Under the pieces are notes generated by a model. It was given only the letters and a program-made list of their open reading frames with translations, was not told the origin of the DNA and ran no database searches. A stretch of DNA of 46,782 bases from Lysobacteraceae bacterium (lineage in GTDB: Bacteria; Pseudomonadota; Gammaproteobacteria; Xanthomonadales; BQJN01): NCBI GenBank assembly GCA_021604725.1, contig BQJN01000028.1:1-46782 (forward strand), written 5' to 3'. Each line of letters opens with the position of its first letter. Position 1 is the stretch's first letter. A program made the translations under genes and the position numbers. Positions 17,345 to 26,034 of this stretch are shown here, one piece after another.

Positions 17345-18736
17345 CTACTGAAGCTGACCACCAAAGGTGCTCTTCAGTATGGTGTCGTTGCTGTTTTCCA
17401 GTCGCGCGGCCAGGTAGTCGAAGTCGAAGTTTGACGTCGACAGCAAGGCCGATGCGCCGATCACGATGCGCTGCTGGGAGTCCAGAGCGATGCTGGAAGC
17501 ACCTTCGTTGTCGCCACCGAAATCCAGATCGAACACCTGCAATCCAAAGAACCCAAAGCTGGTATCAGTGCTGCCATCGGAGTTGATACGCAGTGCGCCG
17601 ATGTCGAGCCCATCTGTTGTTGGCACGGTAATGGCCATGACGATCTTGCCGTCGGCTTGGATTGCGACTGCATCGGCAATATCACCGACTGTATCGATCG
17701 TGCTAACTTCCAATAGATAGCGGCCATTGCGAGGCGTTTGATTACCGAACTCGGTGACCCATTCGCCGTCGTTGTCTATTACGGCGACCGCGATTTGACC
17801 GTCCGTGGTGCCGTCATTGGCATCGCCGACAGCGACCAGCCCGCCCTCCGGTCGCAGCGCCATGTCCTGCATACAGTCGTCGTTGGTGCCGTTGACATCA
17901 AACCAGAAGGTCTGTTTGCCGTCGTCATCGAACGTGGTGTCGTCATGACCCAGTGAAGTCAGTTTCCAAAAGGCGAAATCCTCATCGCCGAAACTGCTGA
18001 ACGTGCATCCGCCAACAAAGACTTCATCATCAGGACCAATGGCGACGCTGGTCGCCCAGGACGCATTGTTGGCAACAAACTCCGTGTAACGAACGCCTCC
18101 TGCGTAGCCAGCGTCCAGGGTGCCATTTGCGGTAACGCGCAGACTCATCATGGACAAGGTGCCGCCAGGTTCAATATGGGCGCCAGCAACGACGATGCGC
18201 CCCTGGCTATCAATAGCGACCGCATGGGCGCGGTCATCGCGTGAGGCGTCAATGTCAATCGGCAGCAGACCATCGCCGCTAAAGCTGGTGTCCATGGTGC
18301 CATCGGTGTTGAGCCGAACAATGGCGACGTTTTGGTCAAACGGTGCAACACCGCGTGTGATGGTGGCTGCCACAACGAGTTTGCCATCAGCTTGCAAAGT
18401 CGCGCCAATGCCATCAAGCAGAGTACGATCTACGTTGATGTCGACCACCGTCTCGCCGGAGGATCCATAGTTGCTGTCAACCTGACCGCTTGCCAGCAGT
18501 TTGGCGACGACCAGCTTGTGGTTGCCGGATTGCTGTGCAGTGCCCACCAGAACAATTGAGCCATCGTTCATCGGCAGCGCATGATCAAGTTGATCGGTGC
18601 CGGCTGAGTCCAGGTCGACCGCGTAAAGTCGTGTTCCACTAGAGTTGAAAGTGGTGTCGAGATCGCCATCAGCAGCCGCTGCGATTTGGCTTGATGTCAC
18701 TAACGTTGCAATAAGTAGGTTGCGCTTGATATCCAT
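17345..18736 (-). CDS. Secreted delta-60-repeat beta-propeller protein (copy 3)
   Basis: 463 residues, first of the three paralogues in the direction of transcription. A signal peptide (Met-Asp-Ile-Lys-Arg-Asn-Leu ... Ala-Ala-Ala) is followed by Leu-Asp-Thr-Thr-Phe-Asn-Ser-Ser-Gly and about seven delta-60 repeats. The landmarks 'FWFDVNGTNDD' and 'FGNQTPRNGRY' are shared with copies 1 and 2. It differs by an extra C-terminal tail of about 14 residues (Asn-Asp-Thr-Ile-Leu-Lys-Ser-Thr-Phe-Gly-Gly) where the others end in an Arg-Ile/Leu-x-Pro. A strong GGAGGGG ribosome site lies 5 bases before the ATG. The kinase/AraC hybrid gene lies 155 bp upstream on the same strand, so regulation by it is possible but not shown. 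Confidence 0.82.
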   Translation of the reverse strand: MDIKRNLLIATLVTSSQIAAAADGDLDTTFNSSGTRLYAVDLDSAGTDQLDHALPMNDGSIVLVGTAQQSGNHKLVVAKLLASGQVDSNYGSSGETVVDINVDRTLLDGIGATLQADGKLVVAATITRGVAPFDQNVAIVRLNTDGTMDTSFSGDGLLPIDIDASRDDRAHAVAIDSQGRIVVAGAHIEPGGTLSMMSLRVTANGTLDAGYAGGVRYTEFVANNASWATSVAIGPDDEVFVGGCTFSSFGDEDFAFWKLTSLGHDDTTFDDDGKQTFWFDVNGTNDDCMQDMALRPEGGLVAVGDANDGTTDGQIAVAVIDNDGEWVTEFGNQTPRNGRYLLEVSTIDTVGDIADAVAIQADGKIVMAITVPTTDGLDIGALRINSDGSTDTSFGFFGLQVFDLDFGGDNEGASSIALDSQQRIVIGASALLSTSNFDFDYLAARLENSNDTILKSTFGGQLQ

Positions 18737-18891
18737 GATCGCCCCTCCGGGTATCTACGTTGAAAGTTGCGATCTACAGTAGATTTTGACGGACTTGCGC
18801 GCCTGTCTGACGCCGACGGCTTAATGGCTGATGGCGACGAAAGCGTGGTTGATGAGGGTTTATAGGGTGTTAGAAGCGACGCTGTGAGGAA

Positions 18892-20640
18892 CTAATGCAA
18901 GGTGTCGCCAGCCTTTTGGGTCACTACATTCAATGCTGCGTAGCGACCAGGGGGCAGTCCATACTCGGCCTTGAACGTCCTGGAAAAGTGCGAGTAATCC
19001 TTAAAACCCGCTTCGAGCCCTGCTTCGGTCGCGGTGTGGCCCTGCTCCAGCAACGCAGCGGCTCTGCGTAACCTGAACTGGCGCAAATAATCACTGGGGG
19101 TCATGCCCGTTAACGCCTGCAATTTGCGTTGCAGTTGCCTTTCGCTCAAATGCACCGCCTCGACCAGGTCACTGATTTCCGAATAGGGATTTAGCTTCAG
19201 CTGACCGGTTAGAGCGGTAAGGAAACGGTCTTGCCGCTGTTCGTTGGCTTCCGGCAAACCCAGCGTGTGTCGCCGATAGTGATTTTTCAGAGCATCGCGA
19301 GTGGACAGTAGATTGGCGATTCTAGCCAGCAGCTCGGTGTCATCAAAGGGCTTGGTCAGGTAATCATCGACGGCAGCCGACAAACCGTCGAGACGGTGCT
19401 CGCGAGCAGCCAGCGCGGTGAGCATGATGACTGGCACATGGCTACAGGCCGGGTTCTCGCGAATATCGCGCGCCAGATCCAAACCACTTGCACCGGGAAG
19501 TTTGACGTCGGAAAGCACCAGATCAGGGACCTGATCTGCAATGTGCTGCAGTGCCGATTCTGCGTCAGCGAAATCAGTGACCTGATAGTGTGGCGAAAGC
19601 AATTCAACAAGGTAGTCGCGCAACGCGCTGTGATCTTCAACAATAGTGACCGCTGGCGCGTTAGGGTGGGCTGTGCTTCGCTCTCTGGCTGCGCCTGCAG
19701 TGTCGTTGCCCCAACGCTCAATAGCATTGTTCTCTGCGGGCGGCGCGTCGGTCTGGTCGGCGATGGTCGCCGCCTGACCTGAATTCAGTGAAACCGTAAA
19801 GGTGCTGCCCCGGTCCAGCTTGCTTTCCACTGAAATGGTGCCGCCAGCGCGTTCGACCAATTCAGCCACCAGAGCCAGTCCCAGGCCACTGCCCTGCACC
19901 TCAGTATTGGCATTGCTGCCGCGCACAAAGGGCTCGAAAATCTGTTCAATCTCGCCTTCCGCGATGCCCACTCCGTTGTCGGAGACTGCAAATTGAACCT
20001 GGTCGCCGACTTGGCTTAGCGAAACCTTGATACGGCCACCACTTGGCGTGTACTTGACTGCGTTTGAAACCAGGTTAGTGACGATTTGATCGAAATGCTC
20101 GGGTCGAACTAGCGCCGACAGCTTGCCTGCTACCTGAACTTCCATGTCATGCTCGGCTGCGCGGGCCAGAGGGTCGAGGCTGGCGACCAAACCCTCGGTC
20201 CGTTGCGATAACGGTACTGCGTGATCTGCGCTATCTGCGGGTTCGGCCATCGACAGCATGCCATCGACCAACTGTTTCAGATGTTGCGCGTGCTGCCCGA
20301 TACCATTTGCAAGGACCGTGCTGTCGGCGTCGGGTTCGGTGCGCAATCGTCTTGCGTATCCCAGAATCAGGGTCAAAGGTGTGCGAAATTCGTGAGAGAC
20401 CGCGGCCAACAAACGCTCGCGCTCCTGCAACGCTGCCTTCAGTTCCGTAACCTGGCCACGTATGGTCTGGCCCTGGGTAGTTAACCGTTGCTGGTCGGTT
20501 TGCTGCTGGGCATTCAGCGCTTGCACGCGGCGAGCCAGGCCGCTGAGTCGTCGATACAGCCAAAAGTAAGCCAATGCAAAGCCCGCCAGCATGCCGGCAA
20601 TCAGGGCAATGACTAAAGTGTTCGAGGCAAATTGCTCCAT
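18892..20640 (-). CDS. Hybrid histidine kinase/receiver/AraC one-protein regulator
   Basis: 582 residues. Order: one N-terminal transmembrane helix (about 8-28), a coiled coil (about 35-75), HisKA with His83 in 'VSHEFRTP', HATPase with N box Asn193, Asp-Asn-Gly-Val-Gly-Ile (221-226) and Gly-Ser-Gly-Leu-Gly-Leu (250-255), a linker, a receiver domain (331-445: Glu335/Asp336, phosphoacceptor Asp378, Thr408, Lys430), and an AraC-type double helix-turn-helix (about 470-570). All catalytic residues of a two-component phosphorelay are intact and fused to a DNA-binding output. Unlike classic hybrid regulators (HTCS) there is no periplasmic sensor domain, so the signal probably comes from the membrane, the coiled coil or a partner. 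A membrane-tethered DNA-binding protein is implied. It is divergent from the Ser/Thr kinase gene. Confidence 0.9.
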   Translation of the reverse strand: MEQFASNTLVIALIAGMLAGFALAYFWLYRRLSGLARRVQALNAQQQTDQQRLTTQGQTIRGQVTELKAALQERERLLAAVSHEFRTPLTLILGYARRLRTEPDADSTVLANGIGQHAQHLKQLVDGMLSMAEPADSADHAVPLSQRTEGLVASLDPLARAAEHDMEVQVAGKLSALVRPEHFDQIVTNLVSNAVKYTPSGGRIKVSLSQVGDQVQFAVSDNGVGIAEGEIEQIFEPFVRGSNANTEVQGSGLGLALVAELVERAGGTISVESKLDRGSTFTVSLNSGQAATIADQTDAPPAENNAIERWGNDTAGAARERSTAHPNAPAVTIVEDHSALRDYLVELLSPHYQVTDFADAESALQHIADQVPDLVLSDVKLPGASGLDLARDIRENPACSHVPVIMLTALAAREHRLDGLSAAVDDYLTKPFDDTELLARIANLLSTRDALKNHYRRHTLGLPEANEQRQDRFLTALTGQLKLNPYSEISDLVEAVHLSERQLQRKLQALTGMTPSDYLRQFRLRRAAALLEQGHTATEAGLEAGFKDYSHFSRTFKAEYGLPPGRYAALNVVTQKAGDTLH

Positions 20641-20752
20641 GGGCTTATTCTATCAGCCCGCTTCTGGGCATAGGTCACTTTGCATCGACAACGCTTGGTC
20701 TGTTCGGTAGATTGGACTGGTCGAAAACCACTGAGCTCCAGGGAGAGCCTAG

Positions 20753-23290
20753 ATGGAAATCAAACCAACCGCATTAAGCAGTGGCAGCAAGCTTGGCCGT
20801 TTTCTAATTCTCGATGCCGTGGGGCAGGGTGGCTCGGGTGCGGTATACAGCGCGTATGACCCGAAACTGGATCGCAAGGTGGCGATCAAGGTGTTGCCGC
20901 GGGGCTCACGTGAGGATGCGCTACGTTTGGCCCGTGAAGCGCGATCGCTGGCGCAGCTGTCGCACCCCAATGTGTTGGCGGTGTTTGAGGTCGATGAAGA
21001 TCAGGGCGTGTCCTATCTGGTGACCGAACTGGTAACGGGCAGTGACCTGGCGCAATGGCTCAAGTCTGCGCACCCCTGGGCTGAGGTACTTGAGCTGTTT
21101 ATGGACGCCGGCGAGGGGTTGCAGGCAGCGCACGCCGTTGGCTTGGTGCATAGAGACTTCAAGCCAGCCAACGTTTTGATTGGCGACGATGGGCGAGTTC
21201 GCGTGGCTGACTTTGGACTGGCTAGACCGGCCGATACCAGCACACCTACAGCTCGGACTGCGCCACTGTCTGGTGACAATGTACGTTTGACTGAAACCGG
21301 GACCTTGTTTGGTACACCGGCCTATATGGCACCCGAACAGTGGCGAGGCGAATTGGCCGACGCCCGAAGTGATCAATTCGCTTTCGCCAGTGCCCTCTAT
21401 GAGGCGTTGTATCGCGAGCCGGCATTTTCCGGACAGGGCGGCGATGCGAGGCTGCAGTCTATGGGTGAAGGCCCAATGGAGCCGGTTGACCGTCGTCGTG
21501 TTCCGCATGCGGTTCACCAGGTTCTGGAAAAGGCTTTGGCTTACGATCCAGAACAGCGTTTCGAGGATATGCCGGCTTTGCTTTCGGCATTGCAAAAAGC
21601 ATCTACCTTAAGGCGACGACAGCGAACCGCTGTGGCTGGCGTGGCGGCGGCGGTCCTGATCGGGATGGTGGTGGCCAACTTTAGTCAGCCAGACAAGTGC
21701 CTGCCACCAGCGGGTTTTGGCGTTGCGTGGCAAGAGTCTGCTCGGCAACAGATCAGAACGGCCTTTTCCGCCACCGGTTTGCCCTATGCCGACCAGGCCG
21801 CGACCCAGTTGTTTGCCATCGTCGACAACTATATGGACGGCTGGGAGAATGCCTTCGTCAGTGCCTGCGAAGCCACCCACGTCACCAATGAACAGTCATT
21901 GGACTTGCTCGACAGACGTATGGTTTGTCTGGACTCTCGCCGCAGCCAGCTGGACGAATTGGCTGAACTGATGAAGACCGCCGATGCCAACGTTGTGCGT
22001 CGATCGGCGCAGGCGGCAGGCGCACTGCCTGATTTGGCCCAGTGTGCCGATAGAACTGCGTTACTGAGCCGAAACCCGTTGCCTGCCGAGGCCAGTGCTC
22101 GTGAAGAAATGGAGTGGCTGGACCGGATCATATCCAGAGGGCAGGTGATGCATGATGCTGGCCAGTACCAGCAAGCTGACACCATGTTGACTGAGCATCG
22201 TGACCGCGCGATCGAACAACCGTTTCTGCCAACCCACGCCCGATATAGGGTGTTGGCCGGTCAGGTTGCCTCCCGCCTCGATCAACTGGACAGAGCCATT
22301 GATGACCTCAAGCAGGGGCGTTTTCTGGCGATGCTAGGTGGCGACATGGATTTGGCCATGCTGGCAAACGCCGAATGGCTTTGGAATGCGGGTTATTTGC
22401 AGGCCGATTATGAAACCGGTGAGGAATTGGCCATCGTTGCGCGTGAGCTGATGCAGCGTGCGTCACTAGGCAATGTTTCACAGGCCGCCTTTCACAATGC
22501 GTTTGGCAGCATGCGGCAAACGCAAGAGAATTTTTCCGAGGCGATTGCAGAGCTGGAATTAGCGGTTGATCTGTACCGTCAGGCGTTTGGCGACCCCAGT
22601 TATAAACTTGGGGCAACGCTCTACAACCTGGCCAATGCTCAACGTCAACATGGGTTAACCGAACAAGCCGCGGAAAACTATGGGCGGGCCATGAACACTT
22701 TTTCCGCAGCAATAGGTGATCAACATCCGGTAAACGCCATTCTCCTTGGTGGAGTGGGCGGATTCCTGCATGAACAAGGTGACCTGGAAGGGGCGCGCGA
22801 GAGCTTGCTTAAGGCCCTGAAAGTGGCTGAACTAAACTATGGGCCCGACCACACAGAGACGGCGATTGTGTTGCAGAACCTCGGGACATTGTCCAATACC
22901 GAAGGGAAATCAGCTGATGCTGTAGCTTACCTGTCCAGAGCGTTGGCCATTCTTGAAAACTCACCTGCCCCTGATGCCGTTTGGGTTGAGGAAAGCAGGG
23001 TGCCGTTGGCGCAAGCAATGATTGACTCAGGTGATCCGCAAGGGGCACTGGACATGTTGAGCCGGGCCTCGGCCACTTTGGGAGAAGAACAACATTTGAC
23101 AGCCGCGCAATTGGCCTATCAGCGTGCCAGGGCGCTGCACGCATTGGGCGCGGAACGAGCTGTGGTCGAGTCAGAACTGCAAGAATCGGAGCGCCTGGCT
23201 GCGTTGACCGAAGAGCGCCGGACAGTCGATGGGCTGCACATCAATATTGCCAATTTTCGCTCGCAAATGGATTCCAAGCAAAGCCCATAG
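20753..23290 (+). CDS. Transmembrane Ser/Thr protein kinase with TPR domain
   Basis: 845 residues. A cytoplasmic Hanks-type kinase domain (about 17-275) has the glycine loop Gly-Gln-Gly-Gly-Ser-Gly, ATP-binding Lys46, the His-Arg-Asp-Phe-Lys-Pro-Ala-Asn catalytic loop (about 133-140), an Asp-Phe-Gly (about 152) and a Gly-Thr-Pro-Ala-Tyr-Met-Ala-Pro-Glu activation segment, so it should be active. A single transmembrane helix follows (about 292-312). The extracytoplasmic half has tetratricopeptide-like repeats (about 500-800) with Ala-rich helical pairs and Asn-Leu-Ala/Gly positions. This kinase-TM-TPR plan is common in Lysobacterales and Myxococcota. AGGGAGAG precedes the ATG. It shares a 112-bp divergent promoter region with the hybrid kinase. 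Substrates are unknown. Confidence 0.92.
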   Translation: MEIKPTALSSGSKLGRFLILDAVGQGGSGAVYSAYDPKLDRKVAIKVLPRGSREDALRLAREARSLAQLSHPNVLAVFEVDEDQGVSYLVTELVTGSDLAQWLKSAHPWAEVLELFMDAGEGLQAAHAVGLVHRDFKPANVLIGDDGRVRVADFGLARPADTSTPTARTAPLSGDNVRLTETGTLFGTPAYMAPEQWRGELADARSDQFAFASALYEALYREPAFSGQGGDARLQSMGEGPMEPVDRRRVPHAVHQVLEKALAYDPEQRFEDMPALLSALQKASTLRRRQRTAVAGVAAAVLIGMVVANFSQPDKCLPPAGFGVAWQESARQQIRTAFSATGLPYADQAATQLFAIVDNYMDGWENAFVSACEATHVTNEQSLDLLDRRMVCLDSRRSQLDELAELMKTADANVVRRSAQAAGALPDLAQCADRTALLSRNPLPAEASAREEMEWLDRIISRGQVMHDAGQYQQADTMLTEHRDRAIEQPFLPTHARYRVLAGQVASRLDQLDRAIDDLKQGRFLAMLGGDMDLAMLANAEWLWNAGYLQADYETGEELAIVARELMQRASLGNVSQAAFHNAFGSMRQTQENFSEAIAELELAVDLYRQAFGDPSYKLGATLYNLANAQRQHGLTEQAAENYGRAMNTFSAAIGDQHPVNAILLGGVGGFLHEQGDLEGARESLLKALKVAELNYGPDHTETAIVLQNLGTLSNTEGKSADAVAYLSRALAILENSPAPDAVWVEESRVPLAQAMIDSGDPQGALDMLSRASATLGEEQHLTAAQLAYQRARALHALGAERAVVESELQESERLAALTEERRTVDGLHINIANFRSQMDSKQSP

Positions 23291-23339
23291 CGTAGCTCAC
23301 AAGATGCAGTAGTCGTTGATGTTCGAGCGGGCGGTCTGG

Positions 23340-24392
23340 TCAGGCAAACAGATCAGGCTGTCGCGCCACGCCGGGGACCTTGAACCGTTCAGTGACCAAC
23401 GGCCGCGGCGCTTGCGCATTTAGCCCATATTTGCGGCATGCGCTGGAAAAACGTTTGTCGATAAGGTCGGCGAATACACCTTGGCCGGTGCGCCGAGTAG
23501 CAAAGTCGGCGTCGTACAACTTACCGTCACGCAAGGATCGCATGGTGTTGAGCACGCGCTCCTTTCGGTCCGGGAAGTGTGCCTCCAGCCACTGGGCAAA
23601 CAGGTCCTTGACCTCCCAGGGCAACCGCAACATCACCCAATTGGCATGCGTTGCTCCGGCCTCGGCCGCCTTGCCAAGCAGCGACTCAAGCTCGTGATCG
23701 TTGATGAACGGGATGATCGGAGCGACCAATACGGAAACAGGGATACCGAGTTGCTGCAATCTTCGAATGACCTTGAGCCGTGCCCGAGGGCCAGCCGTTC
23801 TGGGTTCCATCGTTCGTTTCAGTGGGTTCGACAAGGTGGTCAGGCTGACTGTTACTCGAACCAGCCGACGACGCGACAGAGCATGTAGCAAATCCATGTC
23901 ACGCAGAATCAATGCGCCCTTGGTGGTGATCGTTAGTGGGTGGCGAAAATCCAACAGTACCTGCAACAGGTCGCGCATGATGGCTTTGTCTCGTTCCACC
24001 GGTTGGTAAGGATCGGTGTTGGTTCCAAATGCGATCGGCTTGCATTGATAGCTGGGTGCGGACAATTCGCGGATTAGCAGCTTTACCGCATCTTTCTTGT
24101 AGAACAGCCGCGTTTCAAAATCCAGACCGGGTGACAGCCCAATGTAGCTGTGCGTTGGTCTGGCGAAGCAATATATACAGCCATGCTCGCAGCCGCGGTA
24201 AGGGTTTATTGACTGCTCAAAAGGCACATCAGGTGACTGGTTGCTGCTGATCAGGGACCTGGCAGGCTCGGGCCATAGCGTTGTTTCTCGGTCCTCTGCG
24301 GTCGCAGCCGCCTCACCGTGGAGTGTCTCGAACCGACCCGGTGGATTGCTGAGGGCGCCTCGCGTCGCGGAAGGTTTTGCTGCCAGTTTCAT
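23340..24392 (-). CDS. PA0069-family radical SAM protein (SPL-like)
   Basis: About 350 residues. The start is ATG 24390-24392 (Met-Lys-Leu-Ala-Ala-Lys); the frame continues 27 codons upstream through its own promoter and is not used there. The conserved N-terminal 'RGALSNPPGRFE' precedes the iron-sulfur triad Cys68-x3-Cys72-x2-Cys75 in Arg-Gly-Cys-Glu-His-Gly-Cys-Ile-Tyr-Cys. This is the spore-photoproduct-lyase-like form of the radical SAM cluster. The family is annotated from P. aeruginosa PA0069, which to my knowledge belongs to the LexA (SOS) regulon there; the reaction is not established. A LexA-like box sits in its promoter here, in keeping with a DNA-damage link. It converges on the Ser/Thr kinase gene and is divergent from ppnN. 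Confidence 0.88.
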   Translation of the reverse strand: MKLAAKPSATRGALSNPPGRFETLHGEAAATAEDRETTLWPEPARSLISSNQSPDVPFEQSINPYRGCEHGCIYCFARPTHSYIGLSPGLDFETRLFYKKDAVKLLIRELSAPSYQCKPIAFGTNTDPYQPVERDKAIMRDLLQVLLDFRHPLTITTKGALILRDMDLLHALSRRRLVRVTVSLTTLSNPLKRTMEPRTAGPRARLKVIRRLQQLGIPVSVLVAPIIPFINDHELESLLGKAAEAGATHANWVMLRLPWEVKDLFAQWLEAHFPDRKERVLNTMRSLRDGKLYDADFATRRTGQGVFADLIDKRFSSACRKYGLNAQAPRPLVTERFKVPGVARQPDLFA

Positions 24393-24398
24393 ATGGCC

Positions 24399-24426
24399 AG
24401 TATACTGTATAAAAAACCAGTTACAA
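24399..24426 (-). promoter_or_regulatory. Sigma70 promoter with embedded LexA-like box
   Basis: Read on the minus strand there is TTGTAA (24421-24426), a 16-base spacer and TATACT (24399-24404). The spacer holds CTGG-N8-ACAG (24405-24420), one base away from the gammaproteobacterial LexA core CTGT-N8-ACAG and flanked by the usual AT-rich context. Binding here would block RNA polymerase directly. The -10 element ends only 6 bases before the radical SAM ATG, so the transcript would have almost no leader, or none. Confidence 0.6.
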
Positions 24427-24484
24427 GTTGTTGCTGGATATTTGTCGTTGACACCTTGCAGCCACTTGCCCATTGTTTGTGCGC

Positions 24485-25858
24485 ATGACTCAAGAAACCA
24501 TTCAATACGCCAGCGTCATCCCGGAAGGGAACATGGCTGTGCTGTCGAAAGCGGAAATTGCGCGCTTGCTGGACGCCAGCAGCGGTGGGGGATACGACCT
24601 GCTGCGCCGTTGTGCCCTGGCGGTGCTCAACAGTGGTTCGGAAATCGACGACGGCGAACAAATGTTGGCGCAGTATCCGGATTTCCACATTGAGCCAACG
24701 CAACAGGATCGCGGCTTGCGGGTTGAGCTGCGGCATGCTCCAGCTCGTGCCTTCGTCGACGGCCGCATAATCCGCGGCATCAAGGAACATTTGTTCGCTG
24801 TGCTTCGCGACATCGTGCACATTCAGCAAATGCTGCGGGATGGCGTGTTTGATCTTGACACCTCGGCGGGTATCAGCGACGCGGTGTTCAGTTTGTTAAG
24901 GCACGGCGGTGTTCTTTGTCCCGGTGTTGATCCTAACCTGGTGGTTTGCTGGGGTGGCCATTCGATTTCGCGTGAAGAGTACGATTACACCAAGGAAGTG
25001 GGCTATCAGCTAGGCCTTCGCGGTGCCGATATCTGTACCGGTTGTGGTCCGGGCGCGATGAAAGGGCCGATGAAGGGCGCGACCATCGCTCATGCCAAAC
25101 AGCGACAGGGCGACGGCAGATACATCGGCATTTCCGAGCCCGGTATCATTGCTGCCGAATCCCCCAACCCCATCGTCAACCAGTTGTTGATCATGCCGGA
25201 CATCGAAAAACGGCTGGAAGCTTTCGTTCGCCTGGCGCATACCATTGTGGTGTTTCCTGGTGGCGTAGGTACAGCTGAGGAGATCCTTTTTCTGCTCGGA
25301 GTACTGTCACACCCGGACAATGAAGACGTCTGCTTGCCACTGATTTTTACCGGTCCTGCCTCCAGCGAGATGTATTTCCGCAAGATCGATGCCTTTATTC
25401 GTGACAGCATGGGCTCCAAAGCGGCCAATCGCTATCGCATTATTATTGATGACCCGCCGCAGGTGGCGCGTTCAGTGATGGCCGGGATAAAGCAGGTCAG
25501 GCAAACGCGGATTCAGAACAAGGATGCCTTCTTCTTCAACTGGCTACTGAAACTGGATGAGCGATTTCAAAAAACGTTTGATGCGACCCACGAAAATATG
25601 GCGGCGCTCGACTTGCGACGGGATTTGCCACCACACGAGATCGCAGCCAATTTGCGTTGTGCTTTCTCGGGGATTGTGTCGGGCAATGTAAAACCGGAAG
25701 GCATTCGGGCCATCCGCCAACACGGCAAGTTTCGGTTGAAAGGTGATCCGGACCTGATGGCGACGCTGGATGAGTTGCTGCAGTCTTTCGTGGAACAGCA
25801 CCGCATGAAATTGCCGGGCAGCGACTACCATCCCTGCTACGTGGTTGAGCGCGTTTAA
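24485..25858 (+). CDS. ppnN: Nucleotide 5'-monophosphate nucleosidase PpnN
   Basis: About 457 residues, close to E. coli PpnN (454). The enzyme cleaves purine/pyrimidine nucleoside monophosphates to base and ribose 5-phosphate and is activated by (p)ppGpp in E. coli. Matching segments: 'PEGNMAVLSKAEIARLL' and 'CALAVLNSGS' at the N terminus, 'FVDGRIIRGIKEHLFAVLRDI' near residue 95, the central LOG-type Rossmann domain with 'CWGGHSISREEY', 'GCGPGAMKGPMKGA' and the Pro-Gly-Gly-Val-Gly-Thr-Ala-Glu-Glu nucleotide site, and the C-terminal DUF3412-like domain. I chose ATG 24485 because it matches the family N terminus; an in-frame TTG four codons earlier is possible. No strong ribosome site is visible. 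Confidence 0.94.
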   Translation: MTQETIQYASVIPEGNMAVLSKAEIARLLDASSGGGYDLLRRCALAVLNSGSEIDDGEQMLAQYPDFHIEPTQQDRGLRVELRHAPARAFVDGRIIRGIKEHLFAVLRDIVHIQQMLRDGVFDLDTSAGISDAVFSLLRHGGVLCPGVDPNLVVCWGGHSISREEYDYTKEVGYQLGLRGADICTGCGPGAMKGPMKGATIAHAKQRQGDGRYIGISEPGIIAAESPNPIVNQLLIMPDIEKRLEAFVRLAHTIVVFPGGVGTAEEILFLLGVLSHPDNEDVCLPLIFTGPASSEMYFRKIDAFIRDSMGSKAANRYRIIIDDPPQVARSVMAGIKQVRQTRIQNKDAFFFNWLLKLDERFQKTFDATHENMAALDLRRDLPPHEIAANLRCAFSGIVSGNVKPEGIRAIRQHGKFRLKGDPDLMATLDELLQSFVEQHRMKLPGSDYHPCYVVERV

Positions 25859-25867
25859 TATCGCCAC

Positions 25868-25985
25868 AAAAAAAGCCCGGGCCGAAGAGGGGAGCCCGGC
25901 CCGGGCCTGCAGTCAACGCTCGCTGCGGGGAAAGAGACTTGAAGCAGAGCGTTGACTTGCAGTCTACGCGGCTGCGTATTCGAAA
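25868..25985 (-). ncRNA. Candidate small RNA with two C-rich loops
   Basis: Two stem-loops are seen on the minus strand. The first pairs 25948-25962 with 25907-25920 (13-14 bp, one bulged A), extended by an inner CUGC/GCAG; its 17-base loop (25927-25943) ends in CUCUUUCCCC. The second pairs 25898-25906 with 25875-25883 (9 bp, all G/C); its loop (25884-25897) contains CUCCCCUCUUC, and seven U residues follow (25868-25874), so it is a complete intrinsic terminator. No minus-strand gene lies upstream to be terminated. C-rich loops that pair with Shine-Dalgarno regions are known from sRNAs such as Xanthomonas sX13. The 5' end is a guess; only a weak promoter (TTAACG-N17-TAACGT, near 25990-26020) is visible. 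Confidence 0.5.
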
Positions 25986-26034
25986 AACGTTAATCAATAC
26001 GTAAAGTGGCGTTAAGGTAGTTGTGCCGAAGGTC

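Noticed and set aside
15932-18736. Delta-60 proteins as large surface adhesins
   Set aside because: Each is only about 450 residues, with no cell-wall, autotransporter or T1SS signal, so a soluble or periplasmic propeller is the safer reading.
25868-25906. The GC hairpin as terminator of ppnN
   Set aside because: The T tract is on the minus-strand side only; on the plus strand the stem is followed by CTGCAGTC. It cannot be a normal terminator for ppnN, though it may still slow polymerase.
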